Shown here in pieces: positions 28,390 to 36,075 of a DNA stretch of 64,000 bases. Within the stretch, counting starts at the first letter, position 1. Each line of letters begins with the position of its first letter. The notes beneath the pieces are model-generated. The model did no database searches. It saw only the letters and a list, made by a program, of their open reading frames with translations, and had not been told where the DNA came from. The position numbers and the translations under genes were made by a program. The stretch comes from Robertmurraya korlensis NBRC 107688 (GTDB lineage Bacteria; Bacillota; Bacilli; Bacillales; Cytobacillaceae), in contig NZ_BCVH01000001.1 in NCBI RefSeq assembly GCF_001591645.1, positions 62,001 to 126,000 of the forward strand, given 5' to 3'.

Positions 28390-28397
28390 CTATATCA

Positions 28398-29417
28398 TTA
28401 ATTCCAGCCTCTGCTATATGGAGCAGGAGATTCTAGTTCCACTCCAAGTTCCTTCGCAGCAGTTCTTGGCCAGTATGGGTCACGTAAGAGCTCTCTAGCT
28501 AGGAAAACAAGGTCCGCTCGACTATTTTGTAAAATCTCTTCTGCATGTAACGCATGAGTGATTAATCCAACCGCTCCTGTAGGAATCTGTGCTTCGCGCT
28601 TAATTTGATCGGCGAACGGAACTTGGTATCCTGGAAAAGTTGGGATTTTAGCTGGAACAACCGCTCCGGAACTCACATCAATCAGGTCTACTCCTTGCTC
28701 CTTCATCCATGTGGAAAGAGTAACATAATCGTCTACCTGTAAACCAGCTTCCGTCCAATCGGTTGCTGACACTCTAACAAATAAGACACCGGTCCATTCT
28801 TCTTTCACTGCTTCGATTACTTCTTGTAGGAAACGGTAGCGGTTTTCAAGTGATCCTCCGTATTCATCCGTACGTTGGTTCGATAATGGCGACAGGAATT
28901 CGTTAATTAAGTAGCCATGCGCCGCATGAATCTCGATCACATCAAATCCAGCTTCCTTCGAACGACGTGCAGCTTGCTTGAAGGCTTCCACCGTTTCTTG
29001 AATATCTTCTACAGTCATTTCCTTTGGTGTTTTCATTTTGTCGTTAAAAGGTACCGCAGATGGGGCAAGGATCTCACCCTCTAGTTCTGCTTTTCTACCA
29101 GCATGTGCGATCTGGATGCCAGTCTTAGCTCCATAGGCCTTCATTCCGTCAGACAATTCCTTTAAACCAACAATATGCTCATCATTCCAAATTCCTAAAT
29201 CATATGGAGAAATTCTTCCTTGAGGCGTAACGGCTGTTGCTTCCAAAATAATAAGCCCCACTTGACCAACCGCTCTACTAATATAGTGAGTGCGATGCCA
29301 GTCTTGGATATGCCCATCTTGATTATGACTAGAGTACATGCACATAGGCGCCATAACAATGCGATTTTTAAACGTAACATCTTTGATGGTATAAGATTGA
29401 AATAATTTACTCTCCAC
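28398..29417 (-). CDS. namA: NADPH dehydrogenase, Old Yellow Enzyme family
   Basis: This 339-residue FMN enzyme reduces activated alkenes of aldehydes, enones and nitro compounds; it matches B. subtilis YqjM/NamA. The redox-tuning cysteine is at residue 26 in MAPMCMYSS, and the substrate histidines are in [20 protein letters not shown] and the C-terminal [13 protein letters not shown] are also typical. I use GTG 29417, which has AGGAGG 9 bases upstream and makes Cys26 align with YqjM; the frame is open 13 codons further up. It is convergent with rnz, as expected for this region. Confidence 0.94.
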   Translation of the reverse strand: MESKLFQSYTIKDVTFKNRIVMAPMCMYSSHNQDGHIQDWHRTHYISRAVGQVGLIILEATAVTPQGRISPYDLGIWNDEHIVGLKELSDGMKAYGAKTGIQIAHAGRKAELEGEILAPSAVPFNDKMKTPKEMTVEDIQETVEAFKQAARRSKEAGFDVIEIHAAHGYLINEFLSPLSNQRTDEYGGSLENRYRFLQEVIEAVKEEWTGVLFVRVSATDWTEAGLQVDDYVTLSTWMKEQGVDLIDVSSGAVVPAKIPTFPGYQVPFADQIKREAQIPTGAVGLITHALHAEEILQNSRADLVFLARELLRDPYWPRTAAKELGVELESPAPYSRGWN

Positions 29418-29489
29418 TTTCTTTCCTCCTAAGTGTTTCGTTATGCTAAATATCAATAGTATAGCAGGAAACAGCTTTTCTGGAAAAAA

Positions 29490-30647
29490 TTACGCCTTGT
29501 TATCACGTAAATCTTTTAATCGATATTTCGTTCCTCTCCAAATGATCCCGCCTCGCATAAAGGTAAGGAAGCAAGCACGAATGATGGAATAAATAAACAA
29601 GATAGCCGTAAAAGGAAAGAGTAGAAACATCCAGGGTGAATAATTAGTCATTCTTTTAATAATCATGGAATAGATCATCCCGAGTAAAACAATATTCCCA
29701 ATGCTTAAGGTAATAAGTGTACGGTCAAAAGCAAATAGCGTAAGGAAGGGGAGAACTTGTGATACAAATACTCCGAAGATGGCAAATAGCACCATACTAA
29801 CTCGGTAATGTAACCCTGCAAACGTATTTTTCTCTAAACCAATTAGTGCTTCTTTTAATGTTGAATACCACTCTACCTCAAGGAGAGTCAGAGCGGTGAT
29901 CATCCGATGTTTAAAACCCTTTTCCTTCATCTTTTTCCCGAGCATTAAATCATCATCCGGACGCATTTTTATTACTTCGTGAGTTCCTAGCTTCTCATAC
30001 GCTTCTTTTCTCACTAAGTTAAACGCTCCAATTCCAATTCCTACTTTAGAACGAGGATTGTTAGCTAACCAAGGACGTTTAAAATAAGAAAATCCAAACA
30101 TAAAAAAAGCAATAAAGCTATTTAACCAAATACGCTGACCTCGTAAATTAGGGGCAGCTGTTAAGTGATCCAGTTCATGTTTGATAAAATAATGGATTGC
30201 TTTTCCGATTGCCTCCTTATGAAATAAGACGTCTGCATCCGTGAATAAGAGAAGCTCTCCTCTCGCTTGCTTAGCTCCAACAAATAGTGCATGATTTTTA
30301 CCTAACCATCCTAGTGGAAGATCCGTGATGTGGATCACGTTTACATTTTTATTTGCCGACTGCCTCTCGTTCATAATGTTAGGAGTGTTGTCGGTGGATC
30401 TGTCGTTAACCAAAATCCACTCCAAATGGTGATAACTTTGCAAAAATTGACTTTGTAAGCTTTTTCTTACAGCCTTCTCCTCATTACGGGCCGCAACAAT
30501 AATGGAGACAAGAGGGCCATCCTGAGCCACCGGTTCGTCTTCAAGACGATTGATTTTTTGAAGTCCGAGCTTTGCATCAATAAAAATAAGTAGCCAGACA
30601 ACTATACTTATAGTTAATAAAGTAGAAACGATAAAAAATAAGGACAT
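29490..30647 (-). CDS. Membrane-anchored family 2 glycosyltransferase
   Basis: This 385-residue protein has an N-terminal transmembrane helix (residues 2-24). A GT-A glycosyltransferase domain follows, with SIIVAARNEE, LVNDRSTDNT and the metal-binding LLFTDADVLF, and then three to four C-terminal transmembrane helices from about 275. KMRPDDDLMLGKKM resembles the acceptor-site motif of processive or hydroxysqualene/carotenoid-type glycosyltransferases. The substrate is unknown. It is a single gene on the minus strand. Confidence 0.85.
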   Translation of the reverse strand: MSLFFIVSTLLTISIVVWLLIFIDAKLGLQKINRLEDEPVAQDGPLVSIIVAARNEEKAVRKSLQSQFLQSYHHLEWILVNDRSTDNTPNIMNERQSANKNVNVIHITDLPLGWLGKNHALFVGAKQARGELLLFTDADVLFHKEAIGKAIHYFIKHELDHLTAAPNLRGQRIWLNSFIAFFMFGFSYFKRPWLANNPRSKVGIGIGAFNLVRKEAYEKLGTHEVIKMRPDDDLMLGKKMKEKGFKHRMITALTLLEVEWYSTLKEALIGLEKNTFAGLHYRVSMVLFAIFGVFVSQVLPFLTLFAFDRTLITLSIGNIVLLGMIYSMIIKRMTNYSPWMFLLFPFTAILFIYSIIRACFLTFMRGGIIWRGTKYRLKDLRDNKA

Positions 30648-30739
30648 TTAAACACCCTTCTGTTTGTAAATAAATTTATTGCAGTTTCGATTATACGGCC
30701 TTTGTTAAATATGGAAAAGAGCTAAAGGGGAATTAAATC

Positions 30740-30760
30740 GGAGTTCTATATTGGAACTCC
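30740..30760 (-). terminator. Weak hairpin after the 61-residue membrane protein gene
   Basis: GGAGTTC pairs with GAACTCC, loop TATATTG. On the minus strand it is followed by GATTTAATT, a poor T-run, so termination may be inefficient. Confidence 0.4.
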
Positions 30761-30783
30761 AATTTAAATGGAAATAATACCCT

Positions 30784-30969
30784 CTATAATGCTTCTAGCA
30801 TGATCCCGCAAGTAACGAGATAGGCCATACCACTAATAAGAAGTACGATCCCAGATATAGCAAAGGCCACATCACTATTCATCCGTTCCACTAGAATAGT
30901 ATTAAGTACATTTAGAATAATCAAGCCAACACAAAACGCTAATGTAACCCACAGTACATTTACCCCCAA
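30784..30969 (-). CDS. Small two-helix membrane protein
   Basis: A 61-residue protein starting at TTG, with GGTGGGAG a few bases upstream. It has two hydrophobic segments (residues about 4-25 and 34-58) joined by a short polar loop (LVERMNSDVAF). I do not recognise a family. It lies between a glycosyltransferase gene on the same strand and the toxin-like locus. The start codon is uncertain. Confidence 0.55.
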   Translation of the reverse strand: MGVNVLWVTLAFCVGLIILNVLNTILVERMNSDVAFAISGIVLLISGMAYLVTCGIMLEAL

Positions 30970-31101
30970 AATGCTCCCACCTTTATTAATTGTTAAAAAT
31001 TAGTTTTCTCTCTTACTAGCTGTCTATACACGGTGTTGGGTATACATTAGAAAAAATAGAAGACAATCTGTTGTTAGGTCAAAAAAATGTAAAATTCGTT
31101 G

Positions 31102-31110
31102 TGATATAAT
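31102..31110 (+). promoter_or_regulatory. Extended -10 promoter of the toxin-like mRNA
   Basis: TGATATAAT is a perfect extended -10 element (TGN-TATAAT). The -35 region is only poly-A, as tolerated with an extended -10. Transcription would start near 31117. Confidence 0.6.
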
Positions 31111-31174
31111 AGAGAAGACAATTGCATAAAGCAGGGTGGGGCGATTGATCCTTCCGTGAAGGGGGGTGATAATC

Positions 31175-31252
31175 GTGGATTTAGATACAGCGATGTTTAT
31201 GATTGCGCTGGTTACTCTAATCATACTTTTGATTGATAAAATAAAAAAGTAA
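31175..31252 (+). CDS. 25-residue holin-like type I toxin
   Basis: GTG starts a 25-residue peptide: an acidic N-terminus (DLDTAM), one hydrophobic helix (FMIALVTLIILLI) and a basic tail (DKIKK). This is the form of the small putative holin-like/type I toxin peptides of Bacillota. The leader carries GGGGGGTGAT as ribosome site. A CCTTC-CGT-GAAGG hairpin (31150-31162) covers the start of that site. CAGGGTGGG in the leader (31132-31140) is perfectly complementary to CCCACCCTG just after the stop (31255-31263). Such 5'-3' pairing is known to silence type I toxin mRNAs. Function is inferred. Confidence 0.65.
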   Translation: MDLDTAMFMIALVTLIILLIDKIKK

Positions 31253-31397
31253 AACCCACCCTGATCTTGGCCGACAGGTGGGCTCTACTTCTAGAAAACA
31301 CTAAGTTCATGCCAATCGCACACTTTTGCGATTATGCGTTGTCAGAGTAAGCGTAGTGTTACCAGCACTGCGCTTATTTTTAATATACGGATTATCT
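31240..31397 (-). ncRNA. Predicted antisense antitoxin RNA
   Basis: On the minus strand a perfect TATAAT -10 (31409-31404) would start a transcript near 31397. It would end at a hairpin, CCCACCTG (31282-31275) with CAGGGTGGG (31263-31255), followed by TTTTACTTTTTTA. This gives an RNA of about 155 bases, fully complementary to the 3' part of the toxin mRNA. The arrangement matches the BsrG/TxpA class, in which an antisense RNA pairs with the toxin mRNA tail. No -35 consensus is obvious. Ends are estimates. Confidence 0.55.
31349..31382 (+). terminator. Terminator of the toxin mRNA
   Basis: AAGCGTAGTG (31349-31358) pairs with CACTGCGCTT (31366-31375, one G-T pair) around TTACCAG, followed by ATTTTTAAT. 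Confidence 0.75.
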
Positions 31398-31578
31398 ACC
31401 CTTATTATAGACTAAATGTACGAAAAAATAAATGAATGAAAAATGTAATCTAATAAGCAAGTAATTATTAAAGATTTAAAAGTAATGTAAGTTTCTTTAT
31501 GAAAACTTTACCCTCCCTTTATTTAAGTGTAAAAGTCATAATTTACCCTAAGAGTATATCTGAAGGGAGGGTTTGAAA

Positions 31579-33135
31579 ATGTCTAAAGCTCACATCATGA
31601 TTCCTCTGTTTATCTTGTTCCTTTTTATCGTTGGGTCCTATAAATTGGCGGAGACCAATTTTAGCCAGTCCATATCAGACCAGAATGTTCAGGTTCAATT
31701 GTTAGGCGTAAATGATCTTCACGGTCAACTAGACAAGGATCAAACCCTATTAGGGGCTAAAGTTGGCGGTGCTGAATACTTGTCAGCCTACCTAAAGAAA
31801 TATAAGGGATTAAACGAAAATACACTACTTGTTCATGCTGGTGATATGATTGGAGGAAGCCCCCCACTTTCTTCTCACTTTCAAGACGAACCTACGATTG
31901 AACTTCTTAACCTACTAAAGTTTGATATTGGTACACCTGGAAATCATGAATTAGACGAAGGAGTCAAAGAGATGCAACGACTGATTGATGGAGGTTTTCA
32001 TGAAAAAACAGGTGATTTTCCAGGTTCCACTACCTCTTATATTTCTTCAAATATTATCAATAAAAAAACGAACACCCCACTATTACCACCATACGTCATT
32101 AAACAAATAAATGGAATCAAGATTGGGTTTATAGGCGTTTTAACAACTGAGACCAATCAGTTTGTTCTCCCGGAACAACGAAAAGAGATTGAAATTAATG
32201 ATGAAGTATCCGCCGTTAATCAATCGGTGCAGCTTTTAAAGGAAAAAGGAGTAAAGTCCATTGTTGTTCTTGCTCACGTGCCAGTAGAATCTAATGAAGA
32301 AGGAACGAATCCACAAGGAGATTTAGCAGAGATGGCATCAAAAATGGATGATGAGATTGACGTCATTTTTGGCGCTCATAATCATCGTTATGCGAATACG
32401 ATAGTTGATGGGAAATTAATCGTCCAATCGTATTCTTATGGAAAGGCTTTTTCTCAGGTGCTATTAAGTATTGACCCGACAACAAAGGACGTTGTTCAGA
32501 AGGATGCCAATATTATAGTTACATCACAAGATTTAATAGAACCAGATAAAGAAACGTTGGTGCTTCTTCAAAAATATAGAGAAAAAATAGAGGGGAATTC
32601 AAATACGATCGTTGGTGTAATTCCTGAAGGATTTTCACGGAAGAAAAATGCCAATGGCGAATCTCCTCTGGCAAAAGTCATTGCTGAATCTTCTAAAAAT
32701 ACAATGGATACAGAAATTGCTTTTGTGCATCACGGAGGAATTCGAGCTAGTATAAAGAAAGGGTATATTTCTAAAGAAGACCTTTATACCGTTTTGCCTT
32801 TTGACCATACGCTAAAAAAACTAACCATGACAGGAGAGCAGATAAAGCTCGTGTTAGAACAGCAGTGGACGGAGGATAAGGAAAATATTTTACAAGCAGT
32901 AGGAGTAACCTATCAATGGGACTCTGATGCCCCGGTTGGCAGCCGGATTCTTGAGGTGATTGATCGGGAGGGAAATGTTCTTGAAACAAAAAAAGAATAT
33001 GAAGTAACCGTAAGTAATTATCTAGCATCTGGAGGAGACGGATTCACGGCCTTTAAAGAAGGTAGATTGGTAGAATCGGGTCCTAGGGTTGTTACGGCTC
33101 TTATGGATTATATTCAGCGGGAGTATTCTTATTGA
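31579..33135 (+). CDS. Exported 5'-nucleotidase / bifunctional metallophosphatase
   Basis: This 518-residue protein has an N-terminal hydrophobic segment (residues 6-22) that exports or anchors it. The metallophosphoesterase domain has the motifs NDLHGQLD, HAGDMIGGSPPLS, GTPGNHELDEG, VLAHVPVES and FGAHNHRY. From about residue 340 there is a 5'-nucleotidase C-terminal domain (AFVHHGGIRASIKKG, DHTLKKLTMTGEQI, ASGGDGFTAF). It should hydrolyse extracellular nucleotides. ATG 31579 has GGGAGGG 7 bases upstream; the in-frame TTG 31573 abuts that site. It appears to be the last chromosomal gene before the island. Confidence 0.92.
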   Translation: MSKAHIMIPLFILFLFIVGSYKLAETNFSQSISDQNVQVQLLGVNDLHGQLDKDQTLLGAKVGGAEYLSAYLKKYKGLNENTLLVHAGDMIGGSPPLSSHFQDEPTIELLNLLKFDIGTPGNHELDEGVKEMQRLIDGGFHEKTGDFPGSTTSYISSNIINKKTNTPLLPPYVIKQINGIKIGFIGVLTTETNQFVLPEQRKEIEINDEVSAVNQSVQLLKEKGVKSIVVLAHVPVESNEEGTNPQGDLAEMASKMDDEIDVIFGAHNHRYANTIVDGKLIVQSYSYGKAFSQVLLSIDPTTKDVVQKDANIIVTSQDLIEPDKETLVLLQKYREKIEGNSNTIVGVIPEGFSRKKNANGESPLAKVIAESSKNTMDTEIAFVHHGGIRASIKKGYISKEDLYTVLPFDHTLKKLTMTGEQIKLVLEQQWTEDKENILQAVGVTYQWDSDAPVGSRILEVIDREGNVLETKKEYEVTVSNYLASGGDGFTAFKEGRLVESGPRVVTALMDYIQREYSY

Positions 33136-33251
33136 AAAATTTGGTGTGTAAAAGTTTCGATAGCATTGGGTTGACTTTTCTTACTTGAAAACCTTGTAAT
33201 GTTTACACAGTCCACGCACGTTGAGGTAGTATCGCAGATGATTTTAAAAGA

Positions 33252-33287
33252 AGAAGCAGGTTCCCGGTAAGGGAAAAACCTGCTTCT
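33252..33287 (-). terminator. Terminator of the first recombinase operon
   Basis: AGAAGCAGGTT (33252-33262) pairs with AACCTGCTTCT (33277-33287); on the minus strand TCTTTTAAAAT follows. The stem overlaps the stop codon of the recombinase at 33286. Confidence 0.75.
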
Positions 33288-34767
33288 ATTCAAATGTTGG
33301 GGCGGCAAATCGGTAATAAATGACCGGTGTGCCGTCTTCCTTTACATCGATTCGATTAATGAGGCGATGTAATATTTCAGGTGTTAATTCATCAAAGTTA
33401 AGAAATTGAAGAAGTTCTTGTTTAAGCTTGTCGATATTATCAATGATTTGCTCACTTTCGAGCATCGAAATCATTTCATTTTTCTTTTCTGCAAGCTGAG
33501 TGAGTTCGTTATTGTTATCTTCTACCATTTCTAAATACTCATCATGATTGATTTTTTCATCGGCGAGCATATTGATGAATTTCTTTTTTCGCGTTTTTAA
33601 CACTTCAATTTGCTTGTTAAACTTATCCAGCTTTTGTTGGATATCCTTCTTTGATTTCTTCGACTTCGCCTCAAGTTCTTTCAGATATTGTTCTTTATCA
33701 ATTTCTTGAACAAGTTTTTGGATATCATATAAAATCGTTTCTTTGAGAAAATCCTCTTTAATCGTGTGAGAGCTGCAAGCCTTTTTACCGTGACGAGCGT
33801 AATTACCGCAAATGTAACCATTCGGTCTATTGCTTCTATACCACATGCCCTTACCACAGTCGGCACAGAAGAGGATGTTCGTAAATAAGTGAAGCTTCGG
33901 AGCCGTAATGAATTTTTTGCGCTGCTTCATCAGATTTTGTACTGCTTCAAACATATCCCTTGAAATGATGGGTTCATGGGTATTTTCAAAGATATACATT
34001 TCATCTTTCTGTTGTTTCTTTCGTTTTCTGCTTGTGACACTTACTGTGGTCGTGCGCCCTTGAACTAAATCCCCAACGTAATGAGGATTTGTAAGAATGA
34101 GCTTGATTGTGGAATCATTCCATTTATCACTCGCATTTTTCTTTCCTGCAACATCAGCTGGTGTTTTGACTCCTTCATTGTAAAGCCGTCGTGCGATACT
34201 TTCACGACCACTTCCTTCAAGATACTCCTTGTAAATTCGTCGCACAATTTCAGGTGCCTCATCTTTGCGTATATAAAGTTTACCCTCTACAACCTCATAG
34301 CCGTATGGAGGATTGGATCCTTTAAACAAGCCCTTTTTTGCACGTGTTTTCAATGTTTCTTTTACACGATTACTTGTATTTTGAGATTCTTGTTCATACA
34401 TCCAAGCGTACAAACCAAACATATTGGTATTGCCCGTTAATGTGTTGATAGCATTATCCAATGTGATAATGTGAATCCCTTGGTTTTCACAAAGGTTTTT
34501 GATTTTATATGACAATTCACCATTACGAGCAAGCCGTGATAACTCTTTGGCTAAGATGATATCGAACTTTTTAACTTGAGCGTCTTCAATCATTCGTTGA
34601 AGGTTTTTTCTCTTTGCTGTTGTCCCGGATTGAACATCTACGTAAAATTCGTAGATGTCCCATCCTTTTTCTTCAATGAATTTGTAAAACAATTCTTTCT
34701 GATATTTTAGTGAGGCTTTTTGTTCCTCTTTATCTGTTGATACTCGAATATAAATTGCACATCTCAT
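33286..34767 (-). CDS. Large serine recombinase
   Basis: This 493-residue site-specific recombinase has an N-terminal resolvase domain with the catalytic serine in AIYIRVST (S10) and the arginine motif ELSRLARN. A recombinase domain follows (GYEVVEGKLY, IARRLYNEGVKTP), then a zinc ribbon (FCADCGKG with CGNYARHGKKAC), and a long Lys/Glu-rich coiled coil at about 370-460. This is the full layout of integrase-type large serine recombinases, so it could insert and excise the island. Its ATG overlaps the stop of a 56-residue gene as ATGA, indicating coupling. Confidence 0.93.
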   Translation of the reverse strand: MRCAIYIRVSTDKEEQKASLKYQKELFYKFIEEKGWDIYEFYVDVQSGTTAKRKNLQRMIEDAQVKKFDIILAKELSRLARNGELSYKIKNLCENQGIHIITLDNAINTLTGNTNMFGLYAWMYEQESQNTSNRVKETLKTRAKKGLFKGSNPPYGYEVVEGKLYIRKDEAPEIVRRIYKEYLEGSGRESIARRLYNEGVKTPADVAGKKNASDKWNDSTIKLILTNPHYVGDLVQGRTTTVSVTSRKRKKQQKDEMYIFENTHEPIISRDMFEAVQNLMKQRKKFITAPKLHLFTNILFCADCGKGMWYRSNRPNGYICGNYARHGKKACSSHTIKEDFLKETILYDIQKLVQEIDKEQYLKELEAKSKKSKKDIQQKLDKFNKQIEVLKTRKKKFINMLADEKINHDEYLEMVEDNNNELTQLAEKKNEMISMLESEQIIDNIDKLKQELLQFLNFDELTPEILHRLINRIDVKEDGTPVIYYRFAAPTFE

Positions 34768-34934
34768 GAAGCACCTTGCTCCTTATCGTTTGATTGAGAT
34801 GTAGCAGTGTTCACCTTGTTAGCAGTATTGACAAGTTCCTCAATTTTATTATCAATGATTGCTTTAATTACTTGAGTAAATGCCAGCTTGGAATCTGTGT
34901 AGATTCGTTCTGCAGAAAGAGTGTTTTTACTCAT
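34764..34934 (-). CDS. 56-residue protein upstream of recombinase
   Basis: A small gene coding for a polar helical protein beginning MSKNTLSAERIYTDSKLAF. GGGGCGG precedes its ATG. Its stop shares ATGA with the recombinase start and its own start overlaps the stop of the preceding 55-residue gene (TAATG). The tight packing is the main evidence that it is real. It may be an accessory factor, such as a directionality factor, but no domain is recognisable. Confidence 0.7.
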   Translation of the reverse strand: MSKNTLSAERIYTDSKLAFTQVIKAIIDNKIEELVNTANKVNTATSQSNDKEQGAS

Positions 34935-35101
34935 TAAGACCGCCCCTTTCTATTTAAGTTAAGGACGTTTGTTGTAACATTATTTTTACTAGAATCATAT
35001 AGGAATTCAGATAACAATCCTTCTGCTTTTTTTAGATATTTGAATGCTTCAGGATTCATTCGGCTGTATAACTCACCTTTGCTAATATTACTTGTTTGCA
35101 T
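34934..35101 (-). CDS. 55-residue protein, first gene of the recombinase operon
   Basis: A small gene beginning MQTSNISKGELYSRMNPEAF, with a clear AAAGGAG site 7-8 bases before the ATG. It overlaps the next small gene by one base. The terminator hairpin at 35125-35181 lies just upstream, so the operon promoter must be very close or transcription must read through. Function unknown; the basic C-terminus (LNLNRKGRS) could bind DNA or RNA. Confidence 0.68.
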   Translation of the reverse strand: MQTSNISKGELYSRMNPEAFKYLKKAEGLLSEFLYDSSKNNVTTNVLNLNRKGRS

Positions 35102-35124
35102 TGATTAATGCTCCTTTCATAATA

Positions 35125-35181
35125 AAAACCGCAGAAAATTACATAGTCATCTAATGATGGCTATGTAATCGCTGCGGTTTT
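35125..35181 (-). terminator. Long composite hairpin after the truncated recombinase
   Basis: AAAACCGCAG (35125-35134) pairs with CTGCGGTTTT (35172-35181). Inside it ATTACATAG (35138-35146) pairs with CTATGTAAT (35161-35169), and CATC with GATG form the tip. On the minus strand it ends GGTTTTTATT, a proper terminator tail. Confidence 0.85.
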
Positions 35182-35215
35182 CGCTTGTTGTTGGGTTACA
35201 ATATTTTTTTGAAAA

Positions 35216-35659
35216 TTACTTAATTTGTTCTTCTAATATGCGTTTCTTCTTACCATATTTGATTCGTTGGCTCATGATTTGAGTTTCATGTTCAATTATC
35301 CAAGCATAAATACTAATTAAATCTACATTTCGTTGCTGAGTATTAATGGAACCATCTAATGTTATAATATGAATTTCATTCATTTCACAAAGCTTCTTCA
35401 TTTTAGACGATTGTTCAGGATTTCGAAATAATCGTGAGGGGTCTGTCGAAAGAATAACATCAAATTTATTATTTTGAGCATCTTCAATCATCGCTTGTAG
35501 ATTTTTATGCTTATTGGTACCTGAGCCAATATCAATATATGAATTGAATAACTCCCATTTGCGTTCTGCAACATAGCGTTCAAGTCGCTCAGTTTGTGTT
35601 TTTAAGTGGTAATCTTGATTGTTTTTGCTTGCTGTTCGAATATAAATTGCACAATTCAT
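35216..35659 (-). CDS. Truncated serine recombinase (catalytic domain only)
   Basis: A 147-residue protein covering only the resolvase domain: MNCAIYIRTASKNNQ, AMIEDAQNNKFDVILSTDPS, then IYAWIIEHETQIMSQRIK. It closely parallels the first 145 residues of the recombinase at 33286, then stops. The recombinase domain, zinc ribbon and coiled coil are missing. Where active enzymes have RVS, this one reads RTAS, so an alanine occupies the serine position unless the following serine substitutes. It has its own terminator. It may be a decayed copy or a regulatory remnant. Confidence 0.7.
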   Translation of the reverse strand: MNCAIYIRTASKNNQDYHLKTQTERLERYVAERKWELFNSYIDIGSGTNKHKNLQAMIEDAQNNKFDVILSTDPSRLFRNPEQSSKMKKLCEMNEIHIITLDGSINTQQRNVDLISIYAWIIEHETQIMSQRIKYGKKKRILEEQIK

Positions 35660-35845
35660 TATAATAATTTCTCCTTTAAGTTTTTAAAATTGAGTAAACT
35701 AAAGTTGTCTAATATATTTAATAGCTATTTAATTTCCTCTAAAATCTTTTAATCAGTAATTGGTTAACCGGAATACATTGTATCTTCGTATTTTTATATT
35801 TGAAGACTTTTTCGTAAAAAATTATGATTTTATTGCAGTTTAAAC

Positions 35846-36075
35846 TTTCGGTTTTTTGACCATAAAGTAAATATATGGTTCGGTTTTATGGCTATCGAAG
35901 TATTCTTCGATGGTCAGAAAACCGAAGAGCTACTCCAAAAAAGCCTTGATAACAAGGGTTTTCGGAGTAGGGAGCTTACGATATTACTTTTTTTATTACT
36001 TTGTTGAGAATACTTTCGGTTTCTTAACCAGTCAAATTCTCTCTATTTACCAATTTTTTCGGTTAGCTGACCAGT
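35846..36075. repeat. Four copies of a TTTCGGTT-N6-ACCA motif between recombinase operons
   Basis: Copies: 35846-35864 (plus), 35909-35927 (minus), 36014-36032 (plus) and 36057-36075 (plus). All share (T/C)TTCGGTT, six variable bases, then ACCA. The first two form a long inverted repeat; the last lies inside the 3' end of the recombinase gene at 36043. They could be recombinase or regulator binding sites. Confidence 0.6.
35930..35970. repeat. Palindromic hairpin upstream of the truncated recombinase
   Basis: CTACTCC (35930-35936) pairs with GGAGTAG (35964-35970), AAAA with TTTT, and CCTTG with CAAGG around ATAA. It is a near-complete 41-base hairpin in the 383-base gap between the truncated recombinase and the next operon. 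That gap holds no gene; a shorter inverted repeat ATCGAAG-TATT-CTTCGAT is at about 35894-35911. Confidence 0.75.
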
